Below, one piece after another: positions 52,245-61,312 of a stretch of DNA of 64,000 bases. The stretch is from Candidatus Binatus sp. GTDB lineage: Bacteria; Desulfobacterota; Binatia; Binatales; Binataceae. The position numbers and the translations under genes were made by a program. The notes under the pieces were generated by a model. The model had not been told where the DNA came from, searched no databases, and saw only the letters and a list, made by a program, of their open reading frames with translations. Location of the stretch: NCBI RefSeq assembly GCF_036567905.1, contig NZ_DATCTO010000035.1, positions 62,001 to 126,000 of the forward strand, read 5' to 3'. Positions within the stretch are counted from its first letter, which is position 1; each line of letters starts with the position of its first letter.

Positions 52245-53255
52245 ATGCCCGGAAATTTCGAACAAGTAACCGCGCAGCTGACGGCCCTGGTCCGCGCGAA
52301 AACCGCTGACTCCCGCGCGCGAGCGCATTCGCTCGAATCGCTGCCCGGTCACGCCGGCTTCAGCTACAGCTTCGTCCTCGAGCGCACTGCGCCCGACGCG
52401 GTGCCGGCGGGGAAGTTCGTCGTGCGCCTCGCGCCTCCCGGGGTCAAAATCTCAGGCCCCGCCGACATCGTGCGGCAGGCGCGCGTGATGGAGTCGCTGG
52501 CCGACACGCCGGTCGCGGTGCCGCCGATCATCTGGTACGGCGACGAGCCCGAGTTCTTCGATCGGCCGTACTTCGTCGCCGGCTTCGTCGATGGATTCAA
52601 ACTCGGCGAATCCGCGCTGCCGGCCGCGCACTTGAAACGCCTGGCGCGCAAGGGTATCGCGACCATGGCCGCGCTGCACAACGTCCCGTGGGAGCCGCGC
52701 CGCGCCGCATGGGGCGAGCCGTTCGCGCTCAGCGAAGAGCTCAAACGCCTGGACTACCTGCTCGACCGCCCGACTCTCGATCCCGCCGTCGTCGCGCGCG
52801 CCCCCGAGCTTCGCGAGCGTCTGCGCTCGAGCCTGCCGGCAGGCGCGCGCATCGGATGCGTCCACGGCGACTTCCAATGGTCGAACGTGCTGTTCAACGA
52901 ACAACGCGTCGTCGCGCTGATCGATTGGGAAATCTCGCTGGTCGGCGCAACGCTGCTCGACCTCGGATGGATTTGCTTTTTTTCAGACCCCGGGAGCTGG
53001 GTCGGCGTTGACCCGGGCCGCGGCTCGCTTCTCAACGCCGGCGAAATCGTCGATGCATACGCCGAAGTCGCGGGCTTTCCGGTCTCCGCGGCGCAAGTGC
53101 GATGGTTTCGCGCATTCGCGGGCTACCGGTTCGGGGTGATTACCTGTTTCAACCTGATGCTGCATCGGCGCGGCAAGCGCGACGATCCGTTATGGGAAGA
53201 GACCGCGCTGTCGGCGCCAACAATGTTCGAACACGGCCTCGAATTGTTGGGCTGA
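52245..53255 (+). CDS. APH-family phosphotransferase
   Basis: 336 residues, cytoplasmic. N-lobe FSYSFVLERTAPDAVPAGKF and FVVRLAPPGVKISGPADIVR, catalytic loop GCVHGDFQWSNVLFNEQRV (HGD) and metal-binding Asp in VALIDWEISLVGATLLDLGW. It is the second APH-like kinase of the window (the other is at 22100-23173) and similarly resembles the ACAD10/11-type kinases. The substrate is unknown; a thioester-linked acyl group is plausible from the family. The gene lies 114 bases upstream of phaC on the same strand. Confidence 0.87.
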   Translation: MPGNFEQVTAQLTALVRAKTADSRARAHSLESLPGHAGFSYSFVLERTAPDAVPAGKFVVRLAPPGVKISGPADIVRQARVMESLADTPVAVPPIIWYGDEPEFFDRPYFVAGFVDGFKLGESALPAAHLKRLARKGIATMAALHNVPWEPRRAAWGEPFALSEELKRLDYLLDRPTLDPAVVARAPELRERLRSSLPAGARIGCVHGDFQWSNVLFNEQRVVALIDWEISLVGATLLDLGWICFFSDPGSWVGVDPGRGSLLNAGEIVDAYAEVAGFPVSAAQVRWFRAFAGYRFGVITCFNLMLHRRGKRDDPLWEETALSAPTMFEHGLELLG

Positions 53256-53369
53256 CCTGCGCGTATCGGCCGGCACATTGTCGGTTTGGTCTCCGGATGA
53301 CTTTGTGGTGGAATCGCGTCCTGCACTTTCGTGATCAATTCTTCGTGACCGGAAGTTGGAGGCGGCGAA

Positions 53370-55079
53370 ATGGACAGTGCGGCCAAACGGGAGCCTGAAA
53401 TTCAGACCCCCGAGGAAAACCATCCCGCGCTCAACGCGATCCTCGGCGCCAATCCCTTCGTCGGCCTCGACGCCAGGCAGGTTGTCGGAACTTTGACGGC
53501 CTTGCTGGCGCATCTCGCGTCGCGGCCCGCCACCGTCGCCGCGCGCGCGCTCGAACTATGGCTCGAGTTGGGGCAGGTCGCGGCGGGCGTTTCTACCGTG
53601 GCGCCCGAGCCTGGCGACAGGCGTTTCGCCGATCCCGCCTGGTCGCAGCATCCGCTCTACCATCGCATGATGCAGACCTACCTCGCGTGGCGCACTGCGG
53701 TGCACGATCTCGTCGACCAGGATGACGGCGTCGAGTGGAAGCAAGCCGGGCAGCAGGAGTTCGCGGTCACGCTGATGACCGAGGCGCTCGCGCCCACCAA
53801 CGCGTTGTGGCTCAATCCCGCCGCGCTCAAGCGCGCCTTTGACACCGCGGGGATGAGCCTGGTGTGGGGACTGCGCAACTTCATCGGCGATCTGTGGAAC
53901 AACGGCGGGATGCCCTCGCAGGTGGACAAGCGGCCGTTCCAAGTCGGCAAAAATCTCGCCGTCTCGCCCGGCGCCGTCGTGTTCCGAAGCCCGCTCTGCG
54001 AGGTGATCCAGTATGCGCCCGCGACCGGCAACGTCTATGAGCGCCCGCTGCTTTTCATCCCGCCGCAGATCAACAAATTCTACATCATGGATCTCGCGCC
54101 GGGCCGCAGCTTCATCGAGTACGCGGTCAAGCACGGGCTCGCGATGTTCACGATCAGCTGGCGCAACCCGACTCCGCGCGATCGCAACTGGGGGCTCGAC
54201 GAATACGTGACCGCATGCAAGGACGCCATCGCGGCCGCATGCGAGATCACCGGCAGTCCCGATTGCAACGTGCTCGGCGTATGCGCCGGCGGCATCACGA
54301 CTTCGCTCATGCTCGGGCATCTCGCGGCTTGCGGTGACAAGCGCGTCAACGCGGCGACGCTGCTGGTGACGACGCTCGATACGAGCCTGCCTTCGATGAC
54401 CGGGATGTTCGCGACCGAGGATGCGATCAAGGCGGCGCGCGAGCGCTCGGAAAAAAAGGGCGTGCTCGACGGCGGCGACATGGCGCGGGTCTTCGCCTGG
54501 ATGCGGCCGAACGATCTGGTCTGGAACTATTGGGTCAATAACTATCTGCTCGGCAACGATCCCGCGCCGTTCGACATCCTCTATTGGAACGCCGACCCGA
54601 CCAATCTTCCGGCCAAACTGCACGCGGGCTTTCTCGATCTGTTTCTCAGAAATCCGCTCACCCGTGGCGCCGCCGTCACGATTCTCGGCACACCGATCGA
54701 TTTGGGCGCCGTGAAGAATGACCTCTACCTGGTTGCCGGGATGACCGACCATATCTGCGCGTGGCGCGCATGCTATCGCACGACGCGGATGTTCGGCGGA
54801 CGAATCGAATTCGTGCTCGGCTCCAGCGGCCATATCCAGAGCCTGGTTAATCCGCCCGGCAACTTCAAAGCCCGCTACTACGTCGGCGCGCGGCTTCCCG
54901 AGGATCCCGACGAATGGTTCAAAGGAGCGGCCGAGAACAAGGGCAGCTGGTGGGATCACTGGATCAAGTGGATTGGGGCGCGCTCCGGCGGCGAACGTCC
55001 CGCGCCGAAGTCGCTCGGCAGCGAGCTCTACAAGGCCGGCGAACCCGCCCCGGGCCTATACGTCCACGAACGCCACTAG
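53370..55079 (+). CDS. phaC: polyhydroxyalkanoate synthase (PhaC-like)
   Basis: 569 residues. The catalytic triad is visible: Cys305 in NVLGVCAGGITTS (Cys in place of Ser in the lipase-like box), Asp in VAGMTDHICAWRACY and His in SSGHIQSLVNPPGNF. The N-terminal half carries the typical PhaC_N domain (RFADPAWSQHPLYHRMMQTY). It polymerises hydroxyacyl-CoA to PHA granules in the cytoplasm. No phaA/B/P genes are beside it, and it is alone on this strand before the convergent lut genes. The FabG-like protein at 61313 could be a reductase partner, but this is speculation. Confidence 0.92.
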   Translation: MDSAAKREPEIQTPEENHPALNAILGANPFVGLDARQVVGTLTALLAHLASRPATVAARALELWLELGQVAAGVSTVAPEPGDRRFADPAWSQHPLYHRMMQTYLAWRTAVHDLVDQDDGVEWKQAGQQEFAVTLMTEALAPTNALWLNPAALKRAFDTAGMSLVWGLRNFIGDLWNNGGMPSQVDKRPFQVGKNLAVSPGAVVFRSPLCEVIQYAPATGNVYERPLLFIPPQINKFYIMDLAPGRSFIEYAVKHGLAMFTISWRNPTPRDRNWGLDEYVTACKDAIAAACEITGSPDCNVLGVCAGGITTSLMLGHLAACGDKRVNAATLLVTTLDTSLPSMTGMFATEDAIKAARERSEKKGVLDGGDMARVFAWMRPNDLVWNYWVNNYLLGNDPAPFDILYWNADPTNLPAKLHAGFLDLFLRNPLTRGAAVTILGTPIDLGAVKNDLYLVAGMTDHICAWRACYRTTRMFGGRIEFVLGSSGHIQSLVNPPGNFKARYYVGARLPEDPDEWFKGAAENKGSWWDHWIKWIGARSGGERPAPKSLGSELYKAGEPAPGLYVHERH

Positions 55080-55120
55080 CGCGGGTTCGAAATTCGGAAT
55101 TCTGCCGCTCCCCCTTACCC

Positions 55121-55193
55121 TTCTAACAGGGCGAAGCCCGCATCTTCACTTTTCACTTTTCACTTTTCACTGGGTGCAGGGGTCACCCCTGCC
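55121..55193 (+). repeat. dispersed multi-hairpin intergenic element, copy 3
   Basis: TTCTAACAGGGC-GAA-GCCC (55121-55139), CATCTT, three tandem CACTTTT units (55147-55170), then GCAGGGGT, C, ACCCCTGC (55176-55192). The last palindrome ends two bases before the lutA stop codon (minus strand). Confidence 0.8.
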
Positions 55194-55916
55194 TCACCTC
55201 GCGGCCAGCACTTCCGCCAGATGACGTACTTCGATCTTCTCGCCCGCGCGGCTTAATCCCCCGCCGATCTGCATCAGGCATCCGCAATCGTTGGCGACCA
55301 CGACCTCGGCGCCGCTCTCCTTGATGCGCGCCATCTTGTCCTCGAGCATCGAGGCCGAGATATGCGGGAACTTCACCGAGAACATCCCGCCGAAGCCGCA
55401 GCACTCCTCTCGATCGCGCAGCTCGCAAATTCTGATTCCGGCCACCGCACTCAGCAGCGTCATCGGTTCATTGCGCACGCCCAACTCGCGCATCAGATGA
55501 CACGACGGATGATACGCGACCGCCCGCTCGTAGCGCGCGCCGATGTACTTCACCTTCAGCACGTTGACGATGAACTGCGACAGCTCAAATACCCACGGCC
55601 GAATCGCCGTTGCTTTGGCTGACAGGGCGGGATCGTCCGCGAGCAAGTCGCCGTAAAAGATCTTCAGCATGCTCGTGCATGAGCCCGAAGGCACGACAAT
55701 CGGAATGCCCGGCTCGACCGAGTTCAGAAAGCGGCGCGCAAGATCGAGCGCCTCGTCGCGGAAACCCTCATTGAAAGCGACCTGGCCGCAACAGAACGCG
55801 CCGCGAACCGGCGTCACCTTCAGCCGCAGCCGCTCGAGCACCGTCGCCGCCGCGTCGTTGACTTCGGGAAAAAATTCCTCGGCGAGGCAGGTCGAGAATA
55901 GTTGGACTTCAGTCAT
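55194..55916 (-). CDS. lutA: LutA/YkgE-type (Fe-S)-binding oxidoreductase subunit
   Basis: 240 residues. Two cysteine-rich CCG-type domains: FCCGQVAFNEGF with SGSCTSML, and later ECCGFGGMFSVKF with ANDCGCLMQIGG, plus the HPSCHLMRELG motif. These bind Fe-S clusters (HdrB-like CCG domains). LutA, with LutB and LutC, is needed for L-lactate oxidation in Bacillus and its relatives. It is the last gene of the operon lutB-lutC-lutA and overlaps lutC by eight bases. Confidence 0.92.
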   Translation of the reverse strand: MTEVQLFSTCLAEEFFPEVNDAAATVLERLRLKVTPVRGAFCCGQVAFNEGFRDEALDLARRFLNSVEPGIPIVVPSGSCTSMLKIFYGDLLADDPALSAKATAIRPWVFELSQFIVNVLKVKYIGARYERAVAYHPSCHLMRELGVRNEPMTLLSAVAGIRICELRDREECCGFGGMFSVKFPHISASMLEDKMARIKESGAEVVVANDCGCLMQIGGGLSRAGEKIEVRHLAEVLAAR

Positions 55917-56601
55917 CGCGGGGCCACACCACGATCACGTGGATCGATTTGGGGCCATGCACGCCGAGCACGATTCGCTTCTCGATATCCGCGGTTCGGC
56001 TCGGGCCCGTGATCAGCGTCAATCGATTCGCCGCGACGCCGCCGGCGCCCAACTCGGCGAGCACCGCCGCCAGATTTGCCATCACGCGATCGATCTGAAC
56101 GATCACCAGGCTCGCCGGCGGCAGCAGCGTCAGCGAACTCGGCCGATCCCCGGTTGACACTACCGCCAGCGTGCCGGTCGAGGCGATCGCGAAGTCCGCC
56201 TCCGCAATCCCCATGTCGGCATTGGCCACCCGCTCGCGCATCGCGGCGCGCTCGGTGTCCGCCACCGGGATGGTGCGAACGATCCTGAAATCCGCGCGTT
56301 CGAGCGCCTCGCCAATTTCCTCCATGTCGCTCTCGACGCCTTGTCCAAGCGCAACCGTCTTCGCGCCGATCTCGCCGGCTAGAGTGACTATTCGATTAGT
56401 CACTTCGGCCGGAGTGAGTATTCCGAGGAACTTGCCGCCGACCGCTTCGAGCTCGCGCGCGAACGTCGATGCGAGCGCCGCGCGATGCGCCGACTGCGCC
56501 ACGGGCACCGGTGCGCTCGCGGCCTCGGCCTGCGAGTTGCTCCGCGCGCCAACGCCGAGCGCGTCCTTTAGGCTCGCGATTATTTTGTGAATCTCGGCCA
56601 C
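55909..56601 (-). CDS. lutC: LutC/YkgG-type LUD domain protein
   Basis: 230 residues with a LUD domain: VALGQGVESDMEEIGEALER, GIAEADFAIASTGTLAVVST, and a GPSRTADIEKRIVLGVHGPK motif in the C-terminal half, all typical of LutC/YkgG. The N-terminal about 50 residues (HKIIASLKDALGVGARSNS...) are variable. It is part of the lactate-utilisation type complex LutABC. The stop of lutB and its start are two bases apart. Confidence 0.92.
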   Translation of the reverse strand: MAEIHKIIASLKDALGVGARSNSQAEAASAPVPVAQSAHRAALASTFARELEAVGGKFLGILTPAEVTNRIVTLAGEIGAKTVALGQGVESDMEEIGEALERADFRIVRTIPVADTERAAMRERVANADMGIAEADFAIASTGTLAVVSTGDRPSSLTLLPPASLVIVQIDRVMANLAAVLAELGAGGVAANRLTLITGPSRTADIEKRIVLGVHGPKSIHVIVVWPRDD

Positions 56602-56603
56602 GT

Positions 56604-58034
56604 TCAGCTCGGCGGGCGCTCCGGCGCGGGCGCGGAGCGCTTATGCGGACGCGGCCGCGGAAAGTCGCGATACTTCGTCCAGTTGCCGAACGGTCCCGGC
56701 ATCCGGCGCAGATAACCATTGTGCGCGAACGGTTTCAGCACCATCGCGGCGAAGTTTCCAAGCGCTCGAACGGTCCGCGGATGCCGCGCCATCTTCGCAA
56801 ACCGCCGCGCGCCGCGGCGCGCCCGCTCTATCGCGCGCGGCCATCGGATTGGATGCTCGCCGGTGCTTTCTTTCCAGCGCAAATGGAGCAGGATTCGCGG
56901 GATGTCGATCTTTACGGGACAGATATCCTTGCACGCGCCGCACAGCGTCGACGCAAACGGCAGGTATCCCGCGGCGCTGCCGAAAAGATTGGGGCTGATG
57001 ATCGATCCGATCGGTCCCGGATAGACCGAGCGATACGCGTGGCCGCCGATGCGCCTGTAGATCGGGCATACGTTCAGGCACGCACCGCATCGGATGCAAT
57101 TCAACGCCTCGCGCAGAACCGGATCCGCAATCATCGAGCTGCGTCCGTTGTCCAGGATCACCACGTGCATCTCGCCCGGCCCGTCGAGTTCGCCCTCGCG
57201 CCGCGGCCCCGTGATGAAACTGGTGTAGGTCGTGAGCTTCTGCCCGGTCGCGGTGCGCGCGAGGATCTCCAGGAAGTGGCTCAGGTCTTCGAGCCGCGCG
57301 ATGACCTTCTCGATCCCCATCACGGCGACGAACGTCTCCGGCATCGTGCTCGACAGCCGCCCGTTGCCTTCGTTCTCGACGATGACGAGCGTGCCGGTTT
57401 CCGCGATCGCAAAATTGACGCCGGTAACTCCGAAATCCGCGTTCAGAAAAATCGCGCGCAATCGCGAGCGCGCTTCGGCCGTGAGTTTTTCAGGCTCCGC
57501 CGTGTACTCGATGCCGAACTTGTCGGTGAAAAGCTGCCCGATGTCCTCCTTGGACAGATGAATCGCGGGCGTGATGATGTGCGACGGGCGCTCGCCGCGA
57601 AGCTGCACGATGTACTCGCCAAGGTCGGTCTCGACCGCGTCGATTCCCGCGCGTTCGAGCGCGCCATTGAGCTCGATCTCCTCCGTCGTCATCGACTTGC
57701 CCTTGACGACGGTCTTCGCGCCGCGCCGCTTCGCCAGTTCGACTATATAGTCGCGCGCATCCGCCGCATCCTGGGCGAAGAACACCTTGCATCCGCGCGC
57801 TTCGAGCTTCGACGTCAGTTCGATTAGCAATTCGTCGAGATGCGCAATCGCGTCGGTCTTGATTCGATGCGCCGCGTCGCGCTCGTCGTCGTACGCCGGG
57901 AACTCCGCCTTCACTTCGGCGAAGTGATCGAGATGCCGCGCGCTGGCGTTTTCGAGCTTGCGCCGCAACTCATGGTCGCCGACGGCGGCGCGGCTCGACT
58001 CGAAGAAATCGCGGGCTTTTGGAAATTCAGCCAT
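56604..58034 (-). CDS. lutB: LutB/LldF-type iron-sulfur protein
   Basis: 476 residues. N-terminal LUD-like domain (GAKTVVKGKSMTTEEIELNG, GVNFAIAETGTLVIVENEGN, FITGPRREGELDGPGEMHVV) and a C-terminal two-[4Fe-4S] ferredoxin segment (CIRCGACLNVCPIYRRIGGH and CGACKDICPVKIDIPRILLH). This is the LutB architecture. It starts the B-C-A operon, which differs in order from the A-B-C of B. subtilis. The substrate in this organism may be lactate or another 2-hydroxyacid. Confidence 0.93.
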   Translation of the reverse strand: MAEFPKARDFFESSRAAVGDHELRRKLENASARHLDHFAEVKAEFPAYDDERDAAHRIKTDAIAHLDELLIELTSKLEARGCKVFFAQDAADARDYIVELAKRRGAKTVVKGKSMTTEEIELNGALERAGIDAVETDLGEYIVQLRGERPSHIITPAIHLSKEDIGQLFTDKFGIEYTAEPEKLTAEARSRLRAIFLNADFGVTGVNFAIAETGTLVIVENEGNGRLSSTMPETFVAVMGIEKVIARLEDLSHFLEILARTATGQKLTTYTSFITGPRREGELDGPGEMHVVILDNGRSSMIADPVLREALNCIRCGACLNVCPIYRRIGGHAYRSVYPGPIGSIISPNLFGSAAGYLPFASTLCGACKDICPVKIDIPRILLHLRWKESTGEHPIRWPRAIERARRGARRFAKMARHPRTVRALGNFAAMVLKPFAHNGYLRRMPGPFGNWTKYRDFPRPRPHKRSAPAPERPPS

Positions 58035-58094
58035 CTGGGGTGTCGCGCGTTGGTTGTCGCTCGATCGGCGCGGCGTAAGTTTATCAGCGCAACT

Positions 58095-58919
58095 TCAGTT
58101 TATCAGCGCAACCTGGCGAATCAGGCGCAGCACCGCTTCGCGCGCCGCCTCGGCCGCGGGATGCTCGGGCGCCTGCGAAAGAAGACTCTGGAAGTCTTCG
58201 AGCGCCGGCTTGAAGCATTCCAGCCGCTCGAACAGGCCGCCGCGTTCCACCAGCTCGTCGAGCGCGCGCGGTTCCAGCATGATAATCCGATCCAGCGCCG
58301 CCAGCGCGCGCGTCCACTCCGACGCCCCCAGGTAAATGATCTTCAGGTTGCGAAGCATCCGCGCCAGGATATGGCGCGCGCCGCGCTGCTTCAGCATCGC
58401 GGGATTCAATTCCACCGGCTGTCCGTAAATTTGCGTCAGGCGCGCGCGAATCTCGTCGAGCGCCAGAATCTTTCCGCCGACGAATGGATCGATGAGCAGT
58501 TCGCCGCGCTCGTCCACCGCCTTGACCAGGAAATGCGTCGGGAACGAGACCCCGTAGAGGTTGAGACCGAGCCGGCGGCCCACTTCCAGATACACCACCG
58601 AAAGCGTGATCGGAATTCCCAGGCGCCGATTGATCACGTCGTTCAGAAATGAGTTGCGCGGATCGTTGTAGTTCTCGGCGTTGCCCTCGAAGCCCTTCAG
58701 CTCGAATAGAAAATGCGAGAGCAACTGGACCCGTTCCACCGTGTCCTCGCCCGCGCGGACGATTGGTTCGGCTTCACGCGCCAGCGTCGCCAGCTTGTCC
58801 AGGTATTCTTCGATGTCAAGCTCGGGATATTCTTCTTTCGCGATCAGCAGCGCGCCGCGCGCCAGTGGCACCGGCTCTTTCGCCGCAAGCATCGCAAATT
58901 CTCGCCGTGCATCGTTCAT
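58095..58919 (-). CDS. SirB1-like protein (transglutaminase-like plus TPR)
   Basis: 274 residues. Family hallmarks are NYNDPRNSFLNDVINRRLGI followed by PITLSVVYLEVGRRLGLNLY and FPTHFLVKAVD, the transglutaminase-core-like part (with the Asn-Asp region but probably not the full catalytic triad), and helical TPR-like repeats in the C-terminal half (RNLKIIYLGASEWTRALAAL). SirB1 proteins are widespread but of unclear function. The extreme 3' end, including the stop, is duplicated: AGTTTATCAGCGCAAC occurs at 58078-58093 and 58097-58112. Confidence 0.85.
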   Translation of the reverse strand: MNDARREFAMLAAKEPVPLARGALLIAKEEYPELDIEEYLDKLATLAREAEPIVRAGEDTVERVQLLSHFLFELKGFEGNAENYNDPRNSFLNDVINRRLGIPITLSVVYLEVGRRLGLNLYGVSFPTHFLVKAVDERGELLIDPFVGGKILALDEIRARLTQIYGQPVELNPAMLKQRGARHILARMLRNLKIIYLGASEWTRALAALDRIIMLEPRALDELVERGGLFERLECFKPALEDFQSLLSQAPEHPAAEAAREAVLRLIRQVALIN

Positions 58920-58988
58920 CGGGCGGGCACCGTTCGTAACAGTCTCGCCTTGCGCAAATGCTTTGACAAGCGCCCGCCATCGGTTTGT

Positions 58989-60095
58989 TCAGTTTGTCTC
59001 GAGCGCCGCCGCCGCCTCTTCGCGCACCGCCGCGTCGCAGTCGCCAAGCGCGCGCTCGAGTGCGCGGCGCGCAGCACTCGCTCCAATCTGTCCCAGCGCC
59101 CATGCGGCGTGCGAGCGGATCAATGGCTCGGGCTCGGTCTCCAGCGAGCGCGCCAGTGGCGTCACCGCGTCGGGATTTCGCGTGTTGCCGAGCGCGACCG
59201 CGACGTTGCGCAGCAACCCGCGCCGCTTGGCGCGCTTCACCGCGCTCTTGGTAAAGCGGCGCCCGAACTCCTCGTCGTTGAGCGCCAACAGCTCGGGCAA
59301 ACGCGGGACAAGATCGGTCGAGCCGTCGTCAGCCGCCAGATCGTTCCATGGACAAACGTCGTTGCAAATGTCGCAGCCGAAGATCCAGTTGCCGAGCTTG
59401 GGCCGCAACTCGCGCGCAATCGCGCCGCGGTTTTCTATCGTCTGATACGAGATGCACAAATCCGAGCGCATCACGTAACCGTCGGCAAGCGCCCCGGTCG
59501 GACACAAGTCCAGGCATCGCCGGCATGTCCCGCAATGTTCGCGGTAAGGCTCCATCGTCGCCTCGAATTCCGCGTCGGTGAAAATCTCGGCGAGAAAAAA
59601 ATACGAACCATGGCCGCGATTCAGGATCATCGTGTTCTTGCCGAACCATCCCAGCCGCGCATCCACCGCCCATTCGCGCTCGAACACCGGACCGGTGTCC
59701 ACATACGCGCGCGCGATCGAGCCGGGACGAATTTGCGAAATCACTTCGGCTACCGCGCGCGCTCGCCGGCCCACAACGTCGTGATAGTCGCGGCCAAGCG
59801 CGTATGCCGCGATTCTGCCGCGCAGCTCGCCGCGCCAATCGACCTTGGGAATCGCGCGCGCCGCGTACGGATAGCCGATGCTCACGACGGACCTGTAGCG
59901 CGCATCGAGGCGCCGAGGATCGAACCTGCGCTCGGGCTCTCGCGCCAGGTAAGCCATCGTCGCGTGACCGCCGTCGTCGAGCCATTGGCGATAAAAGTTT
60001 TCGCGCTCCCTGAGTTGACGCAGCGGCGCAAATCCAACCAAAACGAATCCAAGTTCGTTGGCGGCGCGGGTCAGCGTTTCACGCGAAACATCCAT
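58989..60095 (-). CDS. queG: epoxyqueuosine reductase
   Basis: 368 residues. The two ferredoxin-like [4Fe-4S] motifs CGTCRRCLDLCPTGAL and CDICNDVCPWN are in their usual places after a cobalamin-binding catalytic region (YFFLAEIFTDAEFEA, GWFGKNTMILNRGHGSYF). A C-terminal HEAT-like repeat domain (about residues 295-368, RSLETEPEPLIRSHAAWALG) is present, as in long QueG forms. It reduces epoxyqueuosine in tRNA to queuosine, a B12-dependent step. Start at ATG 60095 gives MDVSRETLTRAANELGFVLV. Confidence 0.94.
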   Translation of the reverse strand: MDVSRETLTRAANELGFVLVGFAPLRQLRERENFYRQWLDDGGHATMAYLAREPERRFDPRRLDARYRSVVSIGYPYAARAIPKVDWRGELRGRIAAYALGRDYHDVVGRRARAVAEVISQIRPGSIARAYVDTGPVFEREWAVDARLGWFGKNTMILNRGHGSYFFLAEIFTDAEFEATMEPYREHCGTCRRCLDLCPTGALADGYVMRSDLCISYQTIENRGAIARELRPKLGNWIFGCDICNDVCPWNDLAADDGSTDLVPRLPELLALNDEEFGRRFTKSAVKRAKRRGLLRNVAVALGNTRNPDAVTPLARSLETEPEPLIRSHAAWALGQIGASAARRALERALGDCDAAVREEAAAALETN

Positions 60096-60240
60096 GACGA
60101 TGCCAAAACGCTAGCATTTCGCTGGGCTTTTCGCTCTGGTAATGGTGGATGCATTGACTCCACTATTGCGCTACGATTAGTTTGTTGGCGAGGCGCATGA
60201 TCGACGGGTAAGCGCTCCTCGCCGGAGGTTTGTAGCAGAA

Positions 60241-60645
60241 ATGGCCGAAGGACTTCATATCGAGCATCACGGGCACACTGAACCGGCGCCGGCCGAGCGA
60301 ATCGATACCGCGTCGCTGCCAGACGTGAAGCTCACGCCCACCGCGAACGAGATGGTCCGCAAGATGTACGCGAAGGAAGGTCTTGGCGCGGGCTATGGAA
60401 TGCGAATCGGCGTGGTCGGCGGCGGATGCTCCGGGTTTCAGTATTCACTGAAGTTCGACACGTTGAAAGAAGGCGATCGGGTGACGGATTTCGGCGGCGT
60501 GCTGGTGTACGTGGACGAGGTTTCGCTGCCGTATATCGCGGGCACGACGCTCGATTACGTCGAAGGACTGCACGGCGCGGGATTCCGCTTTGACAATCCG
60601 CGCGCGAGCCGCACTTGCGGATGCGGGTCGTCCTTCAGCGCGTAA
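60241..60645 (+). CDS. A-type Fe-S cluster carrier (ErpA/IscA-like)
   Basis: 134 residues. The A-type Cys residues are present: GGGCSGFQYSLKFD and the C-terminal SRTCGCGSSFSA (Cys-Gly-Cys). An N-terminal His-rich extension (IEHHGHTEPAPAERIDT) precedes the family core. It delivers [2Fe-2S]/[4Fe-4S] clusters to target proteins. An intrinsic terminator follows. Confidence 0.93.
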   Translation: MAEGLHIEHHGHTEPAPAERIDTASLPDVKLTPTANEMVRKMYAKEGLGAGYGMRIGVVGGGCSGFQYSLKFDTLKEGDRVTDFGGVLVYVDEVSLPYIAGTTLDYVEGLHGAGFRFDNPRASRTCGCGSSFSA

Positions 60646-60669
60646 GACTAACGACTGGTTGATTTACCA

Positions 60670-60697
60670 GGCCGCTCCGATTGGGGCGGCCTTTTTT
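60670..60697 (+). terminator. intrinsic terminator after the A-type Fe-S carrier gene
   Basis: Nine-base arms GGCCGCTCC (60670-60678) and GGGGCGGCC (60683-60691), one G-U pair, four-base loop, followed by six T residues (60692-60697). Confidence 0.88.
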
Positions 60698-60731
60698 ATT
60701 CCAGCGGGCGCTGTGTTAAACCCAACCCCCG

Positions 60732-61289
60732 ATGCTCGCGGGATTGCTCTACTGGCTGTCTCCGGCGCGCCGGCGCTTCATGCGGCGGCTGGCGAAGCCG
60801 GGACTCGACGCGATGCGCGCACGATTGGCCGAAGCGGGATCGCCGCGCGCGATTCAGTTCATCTCGACCATTCTCTACGCCAACGCCGACTTCCTTGCCT
60901 ACGCGCTTTCGTCGAAGGGGCCGCTTAAGATGTATTGCGATCGCGCGACGCCCGAGCGGGTGTCGGCGTGTATCAGCACGATGTTGATCTACTCGGTAAA
61001 TCTGTTTGCGCGCGACGAGATGACGAACAATAAGAGCGAAATGATCGCGCTGCTCGCGCATCTTGCGGCCGTCAAGCCGACCCAGGTGATGCTCCGGCGC
61101 GACGCGCTGCGCAAGGCGCCGCGCTCCGAGGAGTGGATGGTGCTGACGTGGCTCGCGAAGGATCTTGGCGCCGAGGCGCCGAAGTACGACGCCGAGCTTG
61201 AGCGCATCTTCGGATACAATTATCTGTCGTACATCGCTCAGTACCGGCCGGCGCTGGAGCGCGCGATGGCCGCGGCGGACACGGCCTGA
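60732..61289 (+). CDS. helical protein of unknown function
   Basis: 185 residues, no signal peptide. Predicted almost all helical, with FISTILYANADFLAYALSSK, TPERVSACISTMLIYSVNLF and a C-terminal YNYLSYIAQYRPALERAMAA. The pattern is not recognised. It starts after the terminator and runs close to the FabG-like gene (24 bases), so the two may share transcription. No assignment. Confidence 0.55.
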   Translation: MLAGLLYWLSPARRRFMRRLAKPGLDAMRARLAEAGSPRAIQFISTILYANADFLAYALSSKGPLKMYCDRATPERVSACISTMLIYSVNLFARDEMTNNKSEMIALLAHLAAVKPTQVMLRRDALRKAPRSEEWMVLTWLAKDLGAEAPKYDAELERIFGYNYLSYIAQYRPALERAMAAADTA

Positions 61290-61312
61290 GCTTCGTTCGG
61301 GTGGAGAAAGCT

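Noticed and set aside
53556..54959. 467-codon open frame on the minus strand opposite phaC
   Set aside because: Antisense shadow with Arg/Ala/Gly-rich sequence and no motif; phaC has the full catalytic set.
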